Source: Antedon mediterranea (lineage: Eukaryota > Echinodermata > Crinoidea > Comatulida > Antedonidae). Taken from it: 64,000 bases of DNA. Below the pieces are notes generated by a model, which was not told the DNA's origin, did no database searches, and saw nothing but the letters and a program-made list of their open reading frames with translations. Both the position numbers and the translations under genes were made by a program. This document shows, piece after piece, positions 50,401-63,289 of this stretch (the stretch's first letter is position 1; the number at the start of each line of letters is the position of its first letter). The stretch is taken from NCBI RefSeq assembly GCF_964355755.1, contig NC_092678.1:9768922-9832921 (forward strand), given 5' to 3'.

Positions 50401-53000
50401 AATCACAAAATGGTCTAAAACGTCTCCAAATGCGATTTGAAGATATTCTGAGCACTTTGGTGTTTTTATGTTAAAAAGTTTTTTCGAAAATGGTCTAACA
50501 CGTCTCCAAATGCGATTTGAAGCTCTTCTGTACACTTTGATGTTTTGTGTGAAAAAGTTTAGTCGAAATGCTCAAAATGGTCTAAAACGTTTTTAAAACG
50601 ATATTAAGCTATTTTGTGCTCTTTGTTGTTTTTGTGTAACCAAGTTTCATCGAAATGAACAAAATGATCTAAAACGTCTCCAAATGCGATTTGAAGCTTT
50701 TCCAAGCACTTTGCTGTTTTTATGTTAACAAGTTTTTTCGAAAATCACAAAATGGTCTAAAACGTCTCAAAATGCGATTTGAAGGTATTCTGAGCATTTT
50801 GGTGTTTTTGTGTGAAAAGTTTTAACGAAATGCTCAAAATGGTCTAAAACGGTTTCTAATGTGATTTTAAGCACTTTGATGTTTTTGTAAAACCAAGTTT
50901 CATCGAAATGCACAAAATGGTCTAAAACGTCTCCAAATGCGATTTGAAGCTTTTCTAAGCACTTTGGTGTTTTTATGTTAACAAGTTTTTTCGAAAATCA
51001 CAAAATGGTCTAAAATGTCTCCAAATGCGATTTGAACATATTCTGAGCACTTTGGTGTTTTTATGTTAAAAAGTTTTTACAAAAATCACAAAATGGTCTA
51101 AAACGTCTCCAAATGCGATTTGAAGCTCTTCTGTACATTTTGATGTTTTGTGTGAAAAAGTTTTGTCGAAATCCTCAAAATGGTCTAAAACGTTTTTAAA
51201 TACGATATTAAGCTGTTTTGTGCACTTTGATGATTTGTGTGAAAAGTTTTAACAAAATGCTCAAAATGGTCTAAAACGGTTTCTAATGTGATTTTAAGCA
51301 CTTTGATGTTTTTGTGTAACCAAGTTTTTTCGAAAATCACAAAATGGTCTAAAACGTCTCCAAATGCGATTTGAAGCTTTCCTAAGCACTTTGGTGTTTT
51401 TATGTTAACAAGTTTTTTCGAAAATCACAAAATGGTCTAAAACGTCTCAAAATGCGATTTGAAGGTATTCTTAGCACTTTGGTGTTTTTGTGTGAAAGTT
51501 TTAACGAAATGCTCAAAATGGTCTAAAACGGTTTCTAATGTGATTTTAACCACTTTGATGTTTTTGTGTAACCAAGTTTTTTCGAAAATCACAAAATGGT
51601 CTAAAACGTCTCCAAATGCGATTTGAAGCTTTTCTAAGCACTTTGGTGTTTTTATGTTAACAAGTTTTTTCGAAAATCACAAAATGGTCTAAAACGTCTC
51701 CAAATGCGATTTGAAGATATTCTGAGCACTTTGGTGTTTTTATGTTAAAAAGTTTTTTCGAAAATCACAAAATGGTCTAAAACGTCTCCAAATGCGATTT
51801 GAAGCTATTCTGTACACTTTGATGTTTTGTGTGAAAAAGTTTTGTCGAAATGAACAAAATGGTCTAAAACGTTTTTAAAACGATATTAAGCTATTTTGTG
51901 CTCTTTGATGTTTTTGTGTAACCAAGTTTCATCGAAATGAACAAAATGATCTAAAACGTCTCCAAATGCGATTTGAAGCTTTTCCAAGCACTTTGCTGTT
52001 TTTATGTTAACAAGTTTTTTCGAAAATCACAAAATGGTCTAAAACGTCTCAAAATGCGATTTGAAGGTATTCTGAGCATTTTGGTGTTTTTGTGTGAAAA
52101 GTTTTAACGAAATGCTCAAAATGGTCTAAAACGGTTTCTAATGTGATTTTAAGCACTTTGATGTTTTTGTAAAACCAAGTTTCATCGAAATGCACAAAAT
52201 GGTCTAAAACGTCTCCAAATGCGATTTGAAGCTTTTCTAAGCACTTTGGTGTTTTTATGTTAACAAGTTTTTTCGAAAATCACAAAATGGTCTAAAATGT
52301 CTCCAAATGCGATTTGAACATATTCTGAGCACTTTGGTGTTTTTATGTTAAAAAGTTTTTACAAAAATCACAAAATGGTCAAAAACGTCTCCAAATGCGA
52401 TTTGAAGCTCTTCTGTACATTTTGATGTTTTGTGTGAAAAAGTTTTGTCGAAATCCTCAAAATGGTCTAAAACGTTTTTAAATACGATATTAAGCTGTTT
52501 TGTGCACTTTGATGATTTGTGTGAAAAGTTTTAACAAAATGCTCAAAATGGTCTAAAACGGTTTCTAATGTGATTTTAAGCACTTTGATGTTTTTGTGTA
52601 ACCAAGTTTTTTCGAAAATCACAAAATGGTCTAAAACGTCTCCAAATGCGATTTGAAGCTTTCCTAAGCACTTTGGTGTTTTTATGTTAACAAGTTTTTT
52701 CGAAAATCACAAAATGGTCTAAAACGTCTCAAAATGCGATTTGAAGGTATTCTTAGCACTTTGGTGTTTTTGTGTGAAAGTTTTAACGAAATGCTCAAAA
52801 TGGTCTAAAACGGTTTCTAATGTGATTTTAACCACTTTGATGTTTTTGTGTAACCAAGTTTTTTCGAAAATCACAAAATGGTCTAAAACGTCTCCAAATG
52901 CGATTTGAAGCTTTTCTAAGCACTTTGGTGTTTTTATGTTAACAAGTTTTTTCGAAAATCACAAAATGGTCTAAAACGTCTCAAAATGCGATTGAAGGTA
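44440..53000. repeat. Higher-order blocks with 6071, 5981 and 1291 bp offsets
   Basis: GTTTAGTCG occurs near 44490 and 50561 (6071 apart). GCTTTCCTAAGC occurs near 45307, 51378 and 52669 (6071 and 1291 apart). TTTTTGTTTGAAAAG occurs near 47042 and 53023, and CGTCACAAAATGCG near 47334 and 53315 (5981 apart). A block beginning just right of the retrotransposon was therefore copied to about 50.5 kb and then tandemly duplicated there at 1291 bp. Confidence 0.8.
47380..48900. repeat. Higher-order block, upstream copy of a 7866-bp-offset pair
   Basis: Aligns with about 55250-56766. Shared oddities are GTTTTTATATTAAG (monomer truncated by several bases) near 47552 and 55418, TTAACAGGTTTTTTCG near 47990 and 55853, and ACGAAAAGCTC near 48778 and 56642. 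The 61- and 63-codon repeat frames match at 7866 bp (47560/55426 and 48027/55893). Confidence 0.8.
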
Positions 53001-53599
53001 TTCTGAGCACTTTGGTGTTTTTGTTTGAAAAGTTTTAACGAAATGCTCAAAATGGTCTAAAACGGTTCTAATGTGATTTTAAGCACTTTGATGTTTTTGT
53101 ATAACCAAGTTTCATCGAAATGCTCAAAATGGTCTAAAACGTTTTTAAAACGATATTAAGCTATTTTGTGCTCTTTGATGTTTTTGTGTAACCAAGTTTT
53201 TTCGAAAATCACAAAATGGTCTAAAACGTCTCCAAATGCGATTTGAAGCTTTTCTAAGCACTTTGGTGTTTTTATGTTAACAAGTTTTTTCGAAAATCAC
53301 AAAATGGTCTAAAACGTCACAAAATGCGATTTGAAGGTATTCTGAGCACTTTGGTGTTTTTGTGTGAAAAGTTTTAACGAAATGCTCAAAATGGTCTAAA
53401 ACGGTTTCTAATGTGATTTTAACCACTTTGATGTTTTTGTGTAACCAAGTTCTTTTCGAAAATCACAAAATGGTCTAAAACGTCTCCAAATGCGATTTGA
53501 AGCTCTTCTGTACACTTTGATGTTTTGTGTGAAAAAAGTTTTGTCGAAATGCTCAAAATGGTCTAAAACGTTTTTAAACGATATTAAGCTATTTTGTGC

Positions 53600-54135
53600 T
53601 CTTTGATGTTTTTGTGTAACCAAGTTTTTTCGAAAATCACAAAATTGTCTAAAACGTCTCCGAATGCGATTTGAAGCTCTTCTGTACACTTTGATGTTTT
53701 GTGTGAAAAAGTTTTCTCGAAATGCTAAAAATGGTATAAAAACGTTTTCCAATACCATATTAAGCTATTTTGTGCAATTTGATGTTTTTGTGTGACCAAG
53801 TTTTTTCGAAAATCACAAAATTGTCTAAAACGTCTCCGAATGCGATTTGAAGCTCTTCTGTACACTTTGATGTTTTGTGTGAAAAAGTTTTCTCGAAATG
53901 CTAAAAATGGTATAAAAACGTTTTCCAATACCATATTAAGCTATTTTGTGCAATTTGATGTTTTTGTGTAACCAAGTTTTTTCGAAAATCACAAAATTGT
54001 CTAAAACGTCTCCGAATGCGATTTGAAGCTCTTCTGTACACTTTGATGTTTTGTGTGAAAAAGTTTTCTCGAAATGCTAAAAATGGTCTAAAACGTTTTC
54101 CAATACCATATTAAGCTATTTTGTGCAATTTGATG
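53600..54135. repeat. Three tandem copies of a 176-bp dimer
   Basis: TCTCCGAATGCG recurs near 53658, 53834 and 54010, exactly 176 bp apart. AAAATGGTATAAAAACG recurs at 53733 and 53909. Each copy holds one family A and one family B-like monomer (2 x 88 bp). The first two share the GGTATAAAAACG variant and the third has GGTCTAAAACG. This is the clearest small-scale tandem dimer in the window and a likely recent local slippage or unequal exchange event. Confidence 0.9.
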
Positions 54136-55249
54136 TTTTTGTGTAACCAAGTTTTTTCGAAAATCACAAAATGGTCTAAAACGTCTCCAAATGCGATTTG
54201 AAGATATTCTGAGCACTTTGGTGTTTTTATGTTAAAAAGTTTTTTGGAAAATCACAAAATGGTCTAAAACGACTCCAAATGCGATTTGAAGCTATCCTGT
54301 ACACTTTGATGTTTTGTGTGAAAAAGTTTTGTCGAAATGCTCAAAATGATCTAAAACGTTTTTAAAACGATATTAAGCTATTTTGTGCTCTTTGATGTTT
54401 TTGTGTATCCAAGTTTCATCGAAATGAACAAAATGGTCTAAAACGTTTTTAAATACGATATTAAGCTGTTTTGTGCACTTTGATGATTTGTGTGAAAAGT
54501 TTTAACGAAATGCTCAAAATAGTCCAAAACGGTTTCTAATGTGATTTTAAGCACTTTGATGTTTTTGTGTAACCAAGTTTTTTCGGAAATCACAAAATGG
54601 TATAAAACGTCTCCAAATGCGATTTGAAGCTTTTCTAAGCACTTTGGTGTTTTTATGTTAACAAGTTTTTTCGAAAATCACAAAATGGTCTAAAACGTCT
54701 CAAAATGCGATTTGAAGGTAATCTGAGCACTTTGGTGTTTTTGTGTGAAAAGTTTTAACAAAATGCTCAAAATGGTCTAAAACGGTTTTTAATGTGATTT
54801 TAACCACTTTGATGTTTTTGTGTAACCAAGTTTTTTCGAAAATCACAAAATTGTCTAAAACGTCTCCAAATGCGATTTGAAGCTCTTCTGTACACTTTGA
54901 TGTTTTGTGTGAAAAAGTTTTGTCGAAATGCTCAAAATGGTCTAAAACGTTTTTAAATACGAAATTAAGCTGTTTTGTGCACTTTGATGATTTGTGTGAA
55001 AAGTTTTAACGAAATGCTCAAAATAGTCTATAACGGTTTCTAATGTGATTTTAAGCACTTTGATGTTTTTGTGTAACCAATTTTTTTCGGAAATCACAAA
55101 ATGGTCTAAAACGTCTTCAAATGCGATTTGAAGCTTTTCTAAGCACTTTGGTGTTTTTATGTTAACAAGTTTTTTCGAAAATCACAAAATGGTCTAAAAC
55201 GTCTCAAAATGCGATTTGAAGGTATTCTGAGCACTTTGGTGTTTTTGTG

Positions 55250-56766
55250 TGAAAAAAGTTTTGTCGAAATGCTCAAAATGGTCTAAAACGTTTTTAAAAC
55301 GATATTAAGCTATTTTGTGCTCTTTGATGTTTTTGTGTAACCAAGTTTTATCGAAATGAACAAAATGGTCTAAAACGTCTCCAAATGCGATTTGAAGCTT
55401 TTCCAAGCACTTTGCTGTTTTTATATTAAGTTTTTTCGAAAATCACAAAATGGTCTAAAACGTCTCTAAATGCGATTTGAAGGTATTCTGAGCAATTTGG
55501 TGTTTTTGTGTGAAAAGTTTTAACGAAATGCTCAAAATTGTCTAAAACGGTTTCTAATGTGATTTTAAGCACTTTGATGTTTTTGTAAAACCAAGTTTCA
55601 TCGAAATGCACAAAATGGTCTAAAACGTCTCTAAATGCGATTTGAAGCTATTCTGTACACTTTGATGTTTTGTGTGAAAAAAGTTTTGTCGAAATGCTCA
55701 AAATGGTCTAAAACGTTTTTAAAACGATATTAAGCTATTTTGTGCTCTTTGATGTTTTTGTGTAACCAAGTTTTATCGAAATGAACAAAATGGTCTAAAA
55801 CGTCTCCAAATGCAATTTGAAGCTTTTCCAAGCACTTTGCTGTTTTTATGTTAACAGGTTTTTTCGAAAATTACAAAATGGTCTAAAACGTCTCAAAATG
55901 CGATTTGAAGGTATTCTGAGCACTTTGGTGTTTTTGTGTGAAAAGTTTTAACGAAATGCTCAAAATTGTCTAAAACGGTTTCTAATGTGATTTTAAGCAC
56001 TTTGATGTTTTTGTAAAACCAAGTTTCATCGAAATGCACAAAATGGTCTAAAATGTCTCCAAATGCGATTTGAAGCTTTTCCAAGCACTTTGCTGTTTTT
56101 ATGTTAACAAGCTTTTTCGAAAATCACAAAATGGTCTAAAACGTCTCCAAATGTGATTTGAAGATATTCTGAGCACTTTGGTGTTTTTATGTTAAAAAGT
56201 TTTTTCGAAAATCACAAAATGGTCTAAAACGTCTCCAAATGCGATTTGAAGATATTCTGAGCACTTTGGTGTTTTTATGTTAAAAAGTTTTTTCGAAAAT
56301 CACAAAATGGTCTAAAACGTCTCCAAATGCGATTTGAAGCTATTCTGTACACTTTGATGTTTTGTGTGAAAAAGTTTTGTCGAAATGCTCAAAATGGTTT
56401 AAAACGTTTTTAAAACGATATTAGGCTATTTTGTGCTCTTTGATGTTTTTGTATAACCAAGTTTCATCGAAATGCACAAAATGGTCTAAAACGTCTCCAA
56501 ATACGATTTGAAGCTTTTCCAAGCACTTTGCTGTTTTTATGTTAACAAGTTTTTTCGAAAATCACAAAATTGTCTAAAACGTCTCAAAATGCGATTTGAA
56601 GGTATTCTGAGCACTTTGGTGTTTTTGTGTGAAAAGTTTTAACGAAAAGCTCAAAATGGTCTAAAACGGTTCTAATGTGATTTTAAGCACTTTGATGTTT
56701 TTGTACAACCAAGTTTCATCGAAATGCTCAAAATGGTCTAAAACGTTTTTAAAACGATATTAAGCT
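55250..56766. repeat. Higher-order block, downstream copy of a 7866-bp-offset pair
   Basis: Partner of 47380-48900. The ACGAAAAGCTC variant recurs at about 57751, 1109 bp further on, so part of this block was duplicated again toward 58.3 kb. A related segment at 59014-59244 matches 49783-50013 at 9231 bp. Confidence 0.75.
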
Positions 56767-59640
56767 ATTTTGTGCTCTTTGATGTTTTTGTGTAACCAAG
56801 TTTTTTTCGAAAATCACAAAATGGTCTAAAACGTCTCCAAATGCGATTTGAAGCTTTTCTAAGCACTTTGGTGTTTTTATGTTAACAAGTTTTTTCGAAA
56901 ATCGCAAAATGGTCTAAAACGTCTCAAAATGCGATTTGAAGGTATTCTGAGCACTTTGGTGTTTTTGTGTGAAAAGTTTTAACGAAATGCTCAAAATGGT
57001 CTAAAACGGTTTCTAATGTGATTTTAACCACTTTGATGTTTTTGTGTAACCAAGTTCTTTTCGAAAATCACAAAATGGTCTAAAACGTCTCCAAATGCGA
57101 TTTGAAGCTTTTCTAAGCACTTTGGTGTTTTTATGTTAACAAGTTTTTTCGAAAATCACAAAATGGTCTAAAACGTCTCAAAATGCGATTTGAAGGTATT
57201 CTGAGCACTTTGGTGTTTTTGTGTGAAAAGTTTTAACGAAATGCTCAAAATGGTCTAAAGCGGTTTCTAATGTGATTTTAACCACTTTGATGTTTTTGTG
57301 TAACCAAGTTTTTTCGAAAATCACAAAATGGTCTAAAACGTCTCCAAATGCGATTTGAAGATATTCTGAGCACTTTGGTGTTTTTATGTTAAAAAGTTTT
57401 TTCGAAAATCACAAAATGGTCTAAAACGTCTCCAAATGCGATTTGAAGCTATTCTGTACACTTTGATGTTTTGTGTGAAAAAGTTTTGTCGAAATGCTCA
57501 AAATGGTTTAAAACGTTTTTAAAACGATATTAAGCTATTTTGTGCTCTTTGATGTTTTTGTATAACCAAGTTTCATCGAAATGCACAAAATGGTCTAAAA
57601 CGTCTCCAAATACGATTTGAAGCTTTTCCAAGCACTTTGCTGTTTTTATGTTAACAAGTTTTTTCGAAAATCACAAAATTGTCTAAAACGTCTCAAAATG
57701 CGATTTGAAGGTATTCTGAGCACTTTGGTGTTTTTGTGTGAAAAGTTTTAACGAAAAGCTCAAAATGGTCTAAAACGGTTCTAATGTGATTTTAAGCACT
57801 TTGATGTTTTTGTACAACCAAGTTTCATCGAAATGCTCAAAATGGTCTAAAACGTTTTTAAAACGATATTAAGCTATTTTGTGCTCTTTGATGTTTTTGT
57901 GTAACCAAGTTTTTTTCGAAAATCACAAAATGGTCTAAAACGTCTCCAAATGCGATTTGAAGCTTTTCTAAGCACTTTGGTGTTTTTATGTTAACAAGTT
58001 TTTTCGAAAATCGCAAAATGGTCTAAAACGTCTCAAAATGCGATTTGAAGGTATTCTGAGCACTTTGGTGTTTTTGTGTGAAAAGTTTTAACGAAATGCT
58101 CAAAATGGTCTAAAACGGTTTCTAATGTGATTTTAACCACTTTGATGTTTTTGTGTAACCAAGTTCTTTTCGAAAATCACAAAATGGTCTAAAACGTCTC
58201 CAAATGCGATTTGAAGCTTTTCTAAGCACTTTGGTGTTTTTATGTTAACAAGTTTTTTCGAAAATCACAAAATGGTCTAAAACGTCTCAAAATGCGATTT
58301 GAAGGTATTCTGAGCACTTTGGTGTTTTTGTGTGAAAAGTTTTAACGAAATGCTCAAAATGGTCTAAAACGGTTTCTAATGTGATTTTAACCACTTTGAT
58401 GTTTTTGTGTAACCAAGTTTTTTCGAAAATCACAAAATGGTCTAAAACGTCTCCAAATGCGATTTGAAGCTTTTCTAAGCACTTTGGTGTTTTTATGTTA
58501 ACAAGTTTTTTCGAAAATCACAAAATGGTCTAAAACGTCTCCAAATGCGATTTGAAGATATTCTGAGCACTTTGGTGTTTTTATGTTAAAAAGTTTTTTC
58601 GAAAATCACAAAATGGTCTAAAACGTCTCTAAATGCGATTTGAAGGTATTCTGAGCACTTTGGTGTTTTTGTGTGAAAAGTTTTAACGAAATGCTCAAAA
58701 TTGTCTAAAACGGTTTCTAATGTGATTTTAAGCACTTTGATGTTTTTGTAAAACCAAGTTTCATCGAAATGCACAAAATGGTCTAAAACGTCTCCAAATG
58801 CGATTTGAAGCTATTCTGTACACTTTGATGTTTTGTGTGAAAAAAGTTTTGTCGAAATGCTCAAAATGGTCTAAAACGTTTTTAAAACGATATTAAGCTA
58901 TTTTGTGCTCTTTGATGTTTTTGTGTAACCAAGTTTTATCGAAATGAACAAAATGTTCTAAAACGTCTCCAAATGCGATTTGAAGCTTTTCCAAGCACTT
59001 TGCTGTTTTTATGTTAAGTTTTTTCGAAAATCACAAAATGGTCTAAAACGTCTCTAAATGCGATTTGAAGGTATTCTGAGCACTTTGGTGTTTTTGTGTG
59101 AAAAGTTTTAACGAAATGCTCAAAATTGTCTAAAACGGTTTCTAATGTGATTTTAAGCACTTTGATGTTTTTGTAAAACCAAGTTTCATCGAAATGCACA
59201 AAATGGTCTAAAACGTCTCCAAATGCGATTTGAAGCTTTTCCAAGCACTTTGCTGTTTTTATGTTAACAAGCTTTTTCGAAAATCACAAAATGGTCTAAA
59301 ACGTCTCCAAATGCGATTTGAAGATATTCTGAGCACTTTGGTGTTTTTATGTTAAAAAGTTTTTTCGAAAATCACAAAATGGTCTAAAACGTCTCCAAAT
59401 GCGATTTGAAGCTCTTCTGTACACTTTGATGTTTTGTGTGAAAAAGTTTTGTCAAAATGCTCAAAATGGTCTAAAACGTTTTTAAAACGATATTAGGCTA
59501 TTTTGTGCTCTTTGATGTTTTTGTATAACCAAGTTTTTTCGAAAATCACAAAATTGTCTAAAACGTCTCCAAATGCGATTTGAAGATATTCTGAGCACTT
59601 TGGTGTTTTTATGTTAAAAAGTTTTTTCGAAAATCACAAA

Positions 59641-62005
59641 ATGGTCTAAAACGTCTCCAAATGCGATTTGAAGATATTCTGAGCACTTTGGTGTTTTGTG
59701 TGAAAAGTTTTGTCGAAATGCTCAAAATGGTCTAAAACGTTTTTAAAACGATATTAAGCTATTTTGTGCTCTTTGATGTTTTTGTGTAACCAAGTTTCAT
59801 CGAAATGAACAAAATGGTCTAAAACGTCTCCAAATGCGATTTGAAGCTTTTCTAAGCACTTTGGTGTTTTTATGTTAACAAGTTTTTTCGAAAATCACAA
59901 AATGGTCTAAAACGTCTCCAAATGCGATTTGAAGATATTCTGAGCACTTTGCTGTTTTTATGTTAACAAGTTTTTTCGAAAATCACAAAATGGTCTAAAA
60001 CGTCTCAAAATGCTATTTGAAGGTATTCTGAGCACTTTGGTGTTTTTGTGTGAAAAGTTTTAACGAAATGCTCAAAATGGTCTAAAACGGTTCTAATGTG
60101 ATTTTAAGCACTTTGATGTTTTTGTATAACCAAGTTTCATCGAAATGCTCAAAATGGTCTAAAACGTTTTTAAAACGATATTAAGCTATTTTGTGCTCTT
60201 TGATGTTTTTGTGTAACGAAGTTTCATCGAAATTAACAAAATGGTCTAAAACGTCTCCAAATGCGATTTGAAGCTTTTCCAAGCACTTTGCTGTTTTTAT
60301 GTTAACAAGTTTTTTCGAAAATCACAAAATGGCCTAAAACGTCTCAAAATGCGATTTCAAGGTATTCTGAGCACTTTGGTGTTTTTGTGTGAAAGGCTTT
60401 AACGAAATGCTCAAAATGGTCTAAAACGGTTTCTAATGTGATTTTAAGCACTTTGATGTTTTTGTATAACCAAGTTTCATCGAAATGCACAAAATGGTCT
60501 AAAACGTCTCCAAATGCGATTTGAAGCTTTTCTAAGCACTTTGCTGTTTTTATGTTAAAAAGTTTTTTCGAAAATCACAAAATGGTCTAAAACGTCTCCA
60601 AATGCGATTTGAAGATATTCTGAGCACTTTGATGCTTTTATGGTAACAAGTTTTTTAGAAAATCACAAAATGGTCTAAAACATCTCCAAATGCGATTTAA
60701 AGCTATTTTAAGCACTTTTGTGTTTTTGTGTAACCAAGTTTTTTCGAAAATCACAAAAGGGTCTAAAATGTCTCTAAATGCGATTTGAAGCTACTCTAAG
60801 CACTTTGGTGTTTTTATGTTAACAAGTTTTTTCGAAAATCACAAAATGGTCTAAAATGTCTCCAAATGCGATTTGAAGCTATTCTGTACACTTTGCTGTT
60901 TTGTGTGAAAAATGTTTGTCGAAATCCTCAAAATGGTCAAAAACGTTTTTAAATACGATATTAAGCTATTTTGTGCTCTTTGATGTTTTTGTATAACCAA
61001 GTTTTTTCGAAAATCACAAAATTGTCTAAAACGTCTCCAAATGCGATTTGAAGATATTCTGAGCACTTTGGTGTTTTGTGTGAAAAGTTTTGTCGAAATG
61101 CTCAAAATGGTCTAAAACGTTTTTAAAACGATATTAAGCTATTTTGTGCTCTTTGATGTTTTTGTGTTACCAAGTTTCATCGAAATGAACAAAATGGTCT
61201 AAAACGTCTCCAAATGCGATTTGAAGCTTTTCTAAGCACTTTGGTGTTTTTATGTTAACAAGTTTTTTCGAAAATCACAAAATGGTCTAAAACGTCTCCA
61301 AATGCGATTTGAAGATATTCTGAGCACTTTGCTGTTTTTATGTTAACAAGTTTTTTCGAAAATCACAAAATGGTCTAAAACGTCTCAAAATGCTATTTGA
61401 AGGTATTCTGAGCACTTTGGTGTTTTTGTGTGAAAAGTTTTAACGAAATGCTCAAAATGGTCTAAAACGGTTCTAATGTGATTTTAAGCACTTTGATGTT
61501 TTTGTATAACCAAGTTTCATCGAAATGCTCAAAATGGTCTAAAACGTTTTTAAAACGATATTAAGCTATTTTGTGCTCTTTGATGTTTTTGTGTAACGAA
61601 GTTTCATCGAAATGAACAAAATGGTCTAAAACGTCTCCAAATGCGATTTGAAGCTTTTCCAAGCACTTTGCTGTTTTTATGTTAACAAGTTTTTTCGAAA
61701 ATCACAAAATGGCCTAAAACGTCTCAAAATGCGATTTCAAGGTATTCTGAGCACTTTGGTGTTTTTGTGTGAAAGGCTTTAACGAAATGCTCAAAATGGT
61801 CTAAAACGGTTTCTAATGTGATTTTAAGCACTTTGATGTTTTTGTATAACCAAGTTTCATCGAAATGCACAAAATGGTCTAAAACGTCTCCAAATGCGAT
61901 TTGAAGCTTTTCTAAGCACTTTGCTGTTTTTATGTTAAAAAGTTTTTTCGAAAATCACAAAATGGTCTAAAACGTCTCCAAATGCGATTTGAAGATATTC
62001 TGAGC
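59641..62005. repeat. Tandem duplication of a 1380-bp block
   Basis: Copies at about 59641-61020 and from 61021 to about 62005. AATGCTATTTGAAGG at 60010 and 61390, GGCCTAAAACG at 60332 and 61712, and GTGTGAAAGGCTTT near 60390 and 61770 are all exactly 1380 bp apart. The first copy ends in a run of divergent monomers near 60640-60960 (CATCTCCAAATG, AAAAGGGTCTAAAATG) that the second copy does not contain up to the point where the match ends. Confidence 0.85.
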
Positions 62006-63289
62006 ACTTTGGTGTTTTTATGTTAAAAAGTTTTTTCGAAAATCACAAAATGGTCTAAAACGTCTCCAAATGCGATTTGAAGATATTCTGAGCACTTTGG
62101 TGTTTTTATGTTAAAAAGTTTTTTCGAAAATCACAAAATGGTCTAAAACGTCTCCAAATGCGATTTGAAGCTATTCTGTACACTTTGATGTTTTGTGTGA
62201 AAAAGTTTTGTCGAAATGCTCAAAATGGTCTAAAACGTTTTTAAAACGATATTAAGCTATTTTGTGCTCTTTGATGTTTTTGTGTAACCAAGTTTTATCG
62301 AAATGAACAAAATGGTCTAAAACGTCTCCAAATGCGATTTGAAGCTTTTCTAAGCACTTTGCTGTTTTTATGTTAACAAGTTTTTTCGAAAATCACAAAA
62401 TGGTCTAAAACGTCTCCAAATGCGATTTGAAGATATTCTGAGCACTTTGGTGTTTTTATGTTCAAAAGTTTTTTCGAAAATCACAAAATGGTCTAAAACG
62501 TCTCCAAATGCGATTTGAAGATATTCTGAGCACTTTGGTGTTTTTATGTTAAAAAGTTTTTTCGAAAATCACAAAATGGTCTAAAACGTCTCCAAATGCG
62601 ATTTGAAGCTATTCTGTACACTTTGATGTTTTGTGTGAAAAAGTTTTGTCGAAATGCTCAAAATGGTCTAAAACGTTTTTAAAACGATATTAAGCTATTT
62701 TGTGCTCTTTGATGTTTTTGTGTAACCAAGTTTTATCGAAATGAACAAAATGGTCTAAAACGTCTCCAAATGCGATTTGAAGCTTTTCCAAGCACTTTGC
62801 TGTTTTTATGTTAACAAGTTTTTTCGAAAATCACAAAATGGTCTAAAACGTCTCAAAGTGCGATTTGAAGGTATTCTGAGCACTTTGGTGTTTTTGTGTG
62901 AAAAGTTTTAACGAAATGCTCAAAATTGTCTAAAACGGTTTCTAATGTGATTTTAAGCACTTTGATGTTTTTGTAAAACCAAGTTTCATCGAAATGAACA
63001 AAATGGTCTAAAATGTCTCCAAATGCGATTTGAAGCTTTTCCAAGCACTTTGCTGTTTTTATGTTAACAAGCTTTTTCGAAAATCACAAAATGGTCTAAA
63101 ACATCTCCAAATGCGATTTGAAGATATTCTGAGCACTTTGGTGTTTTTATGTTAAAAAGTTTTTTCGAAAATCACAAAATGGTCTAAAACGTCTCCAAAT
63201 GCGATTTGAAGATATTCTAAGCACTTTGGTGTTTTTATGTTAACAAGTTTTTTCGAAAATCACAAAATGGTCTAAAACGTCTCCAAATG

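Noticed and set aside
1315-63044. Minus-strand open frames of 60-116 codons in the satellite, several with identical peptides
   Set aside because: They are translations of the repeat. Their copies coincide exactly with duplicated blocks, they shift frame with monomer length, they start mid-monomer and have no homologous domain. The strand bias follows from stop codons in the plus-strand motif, not from selection.
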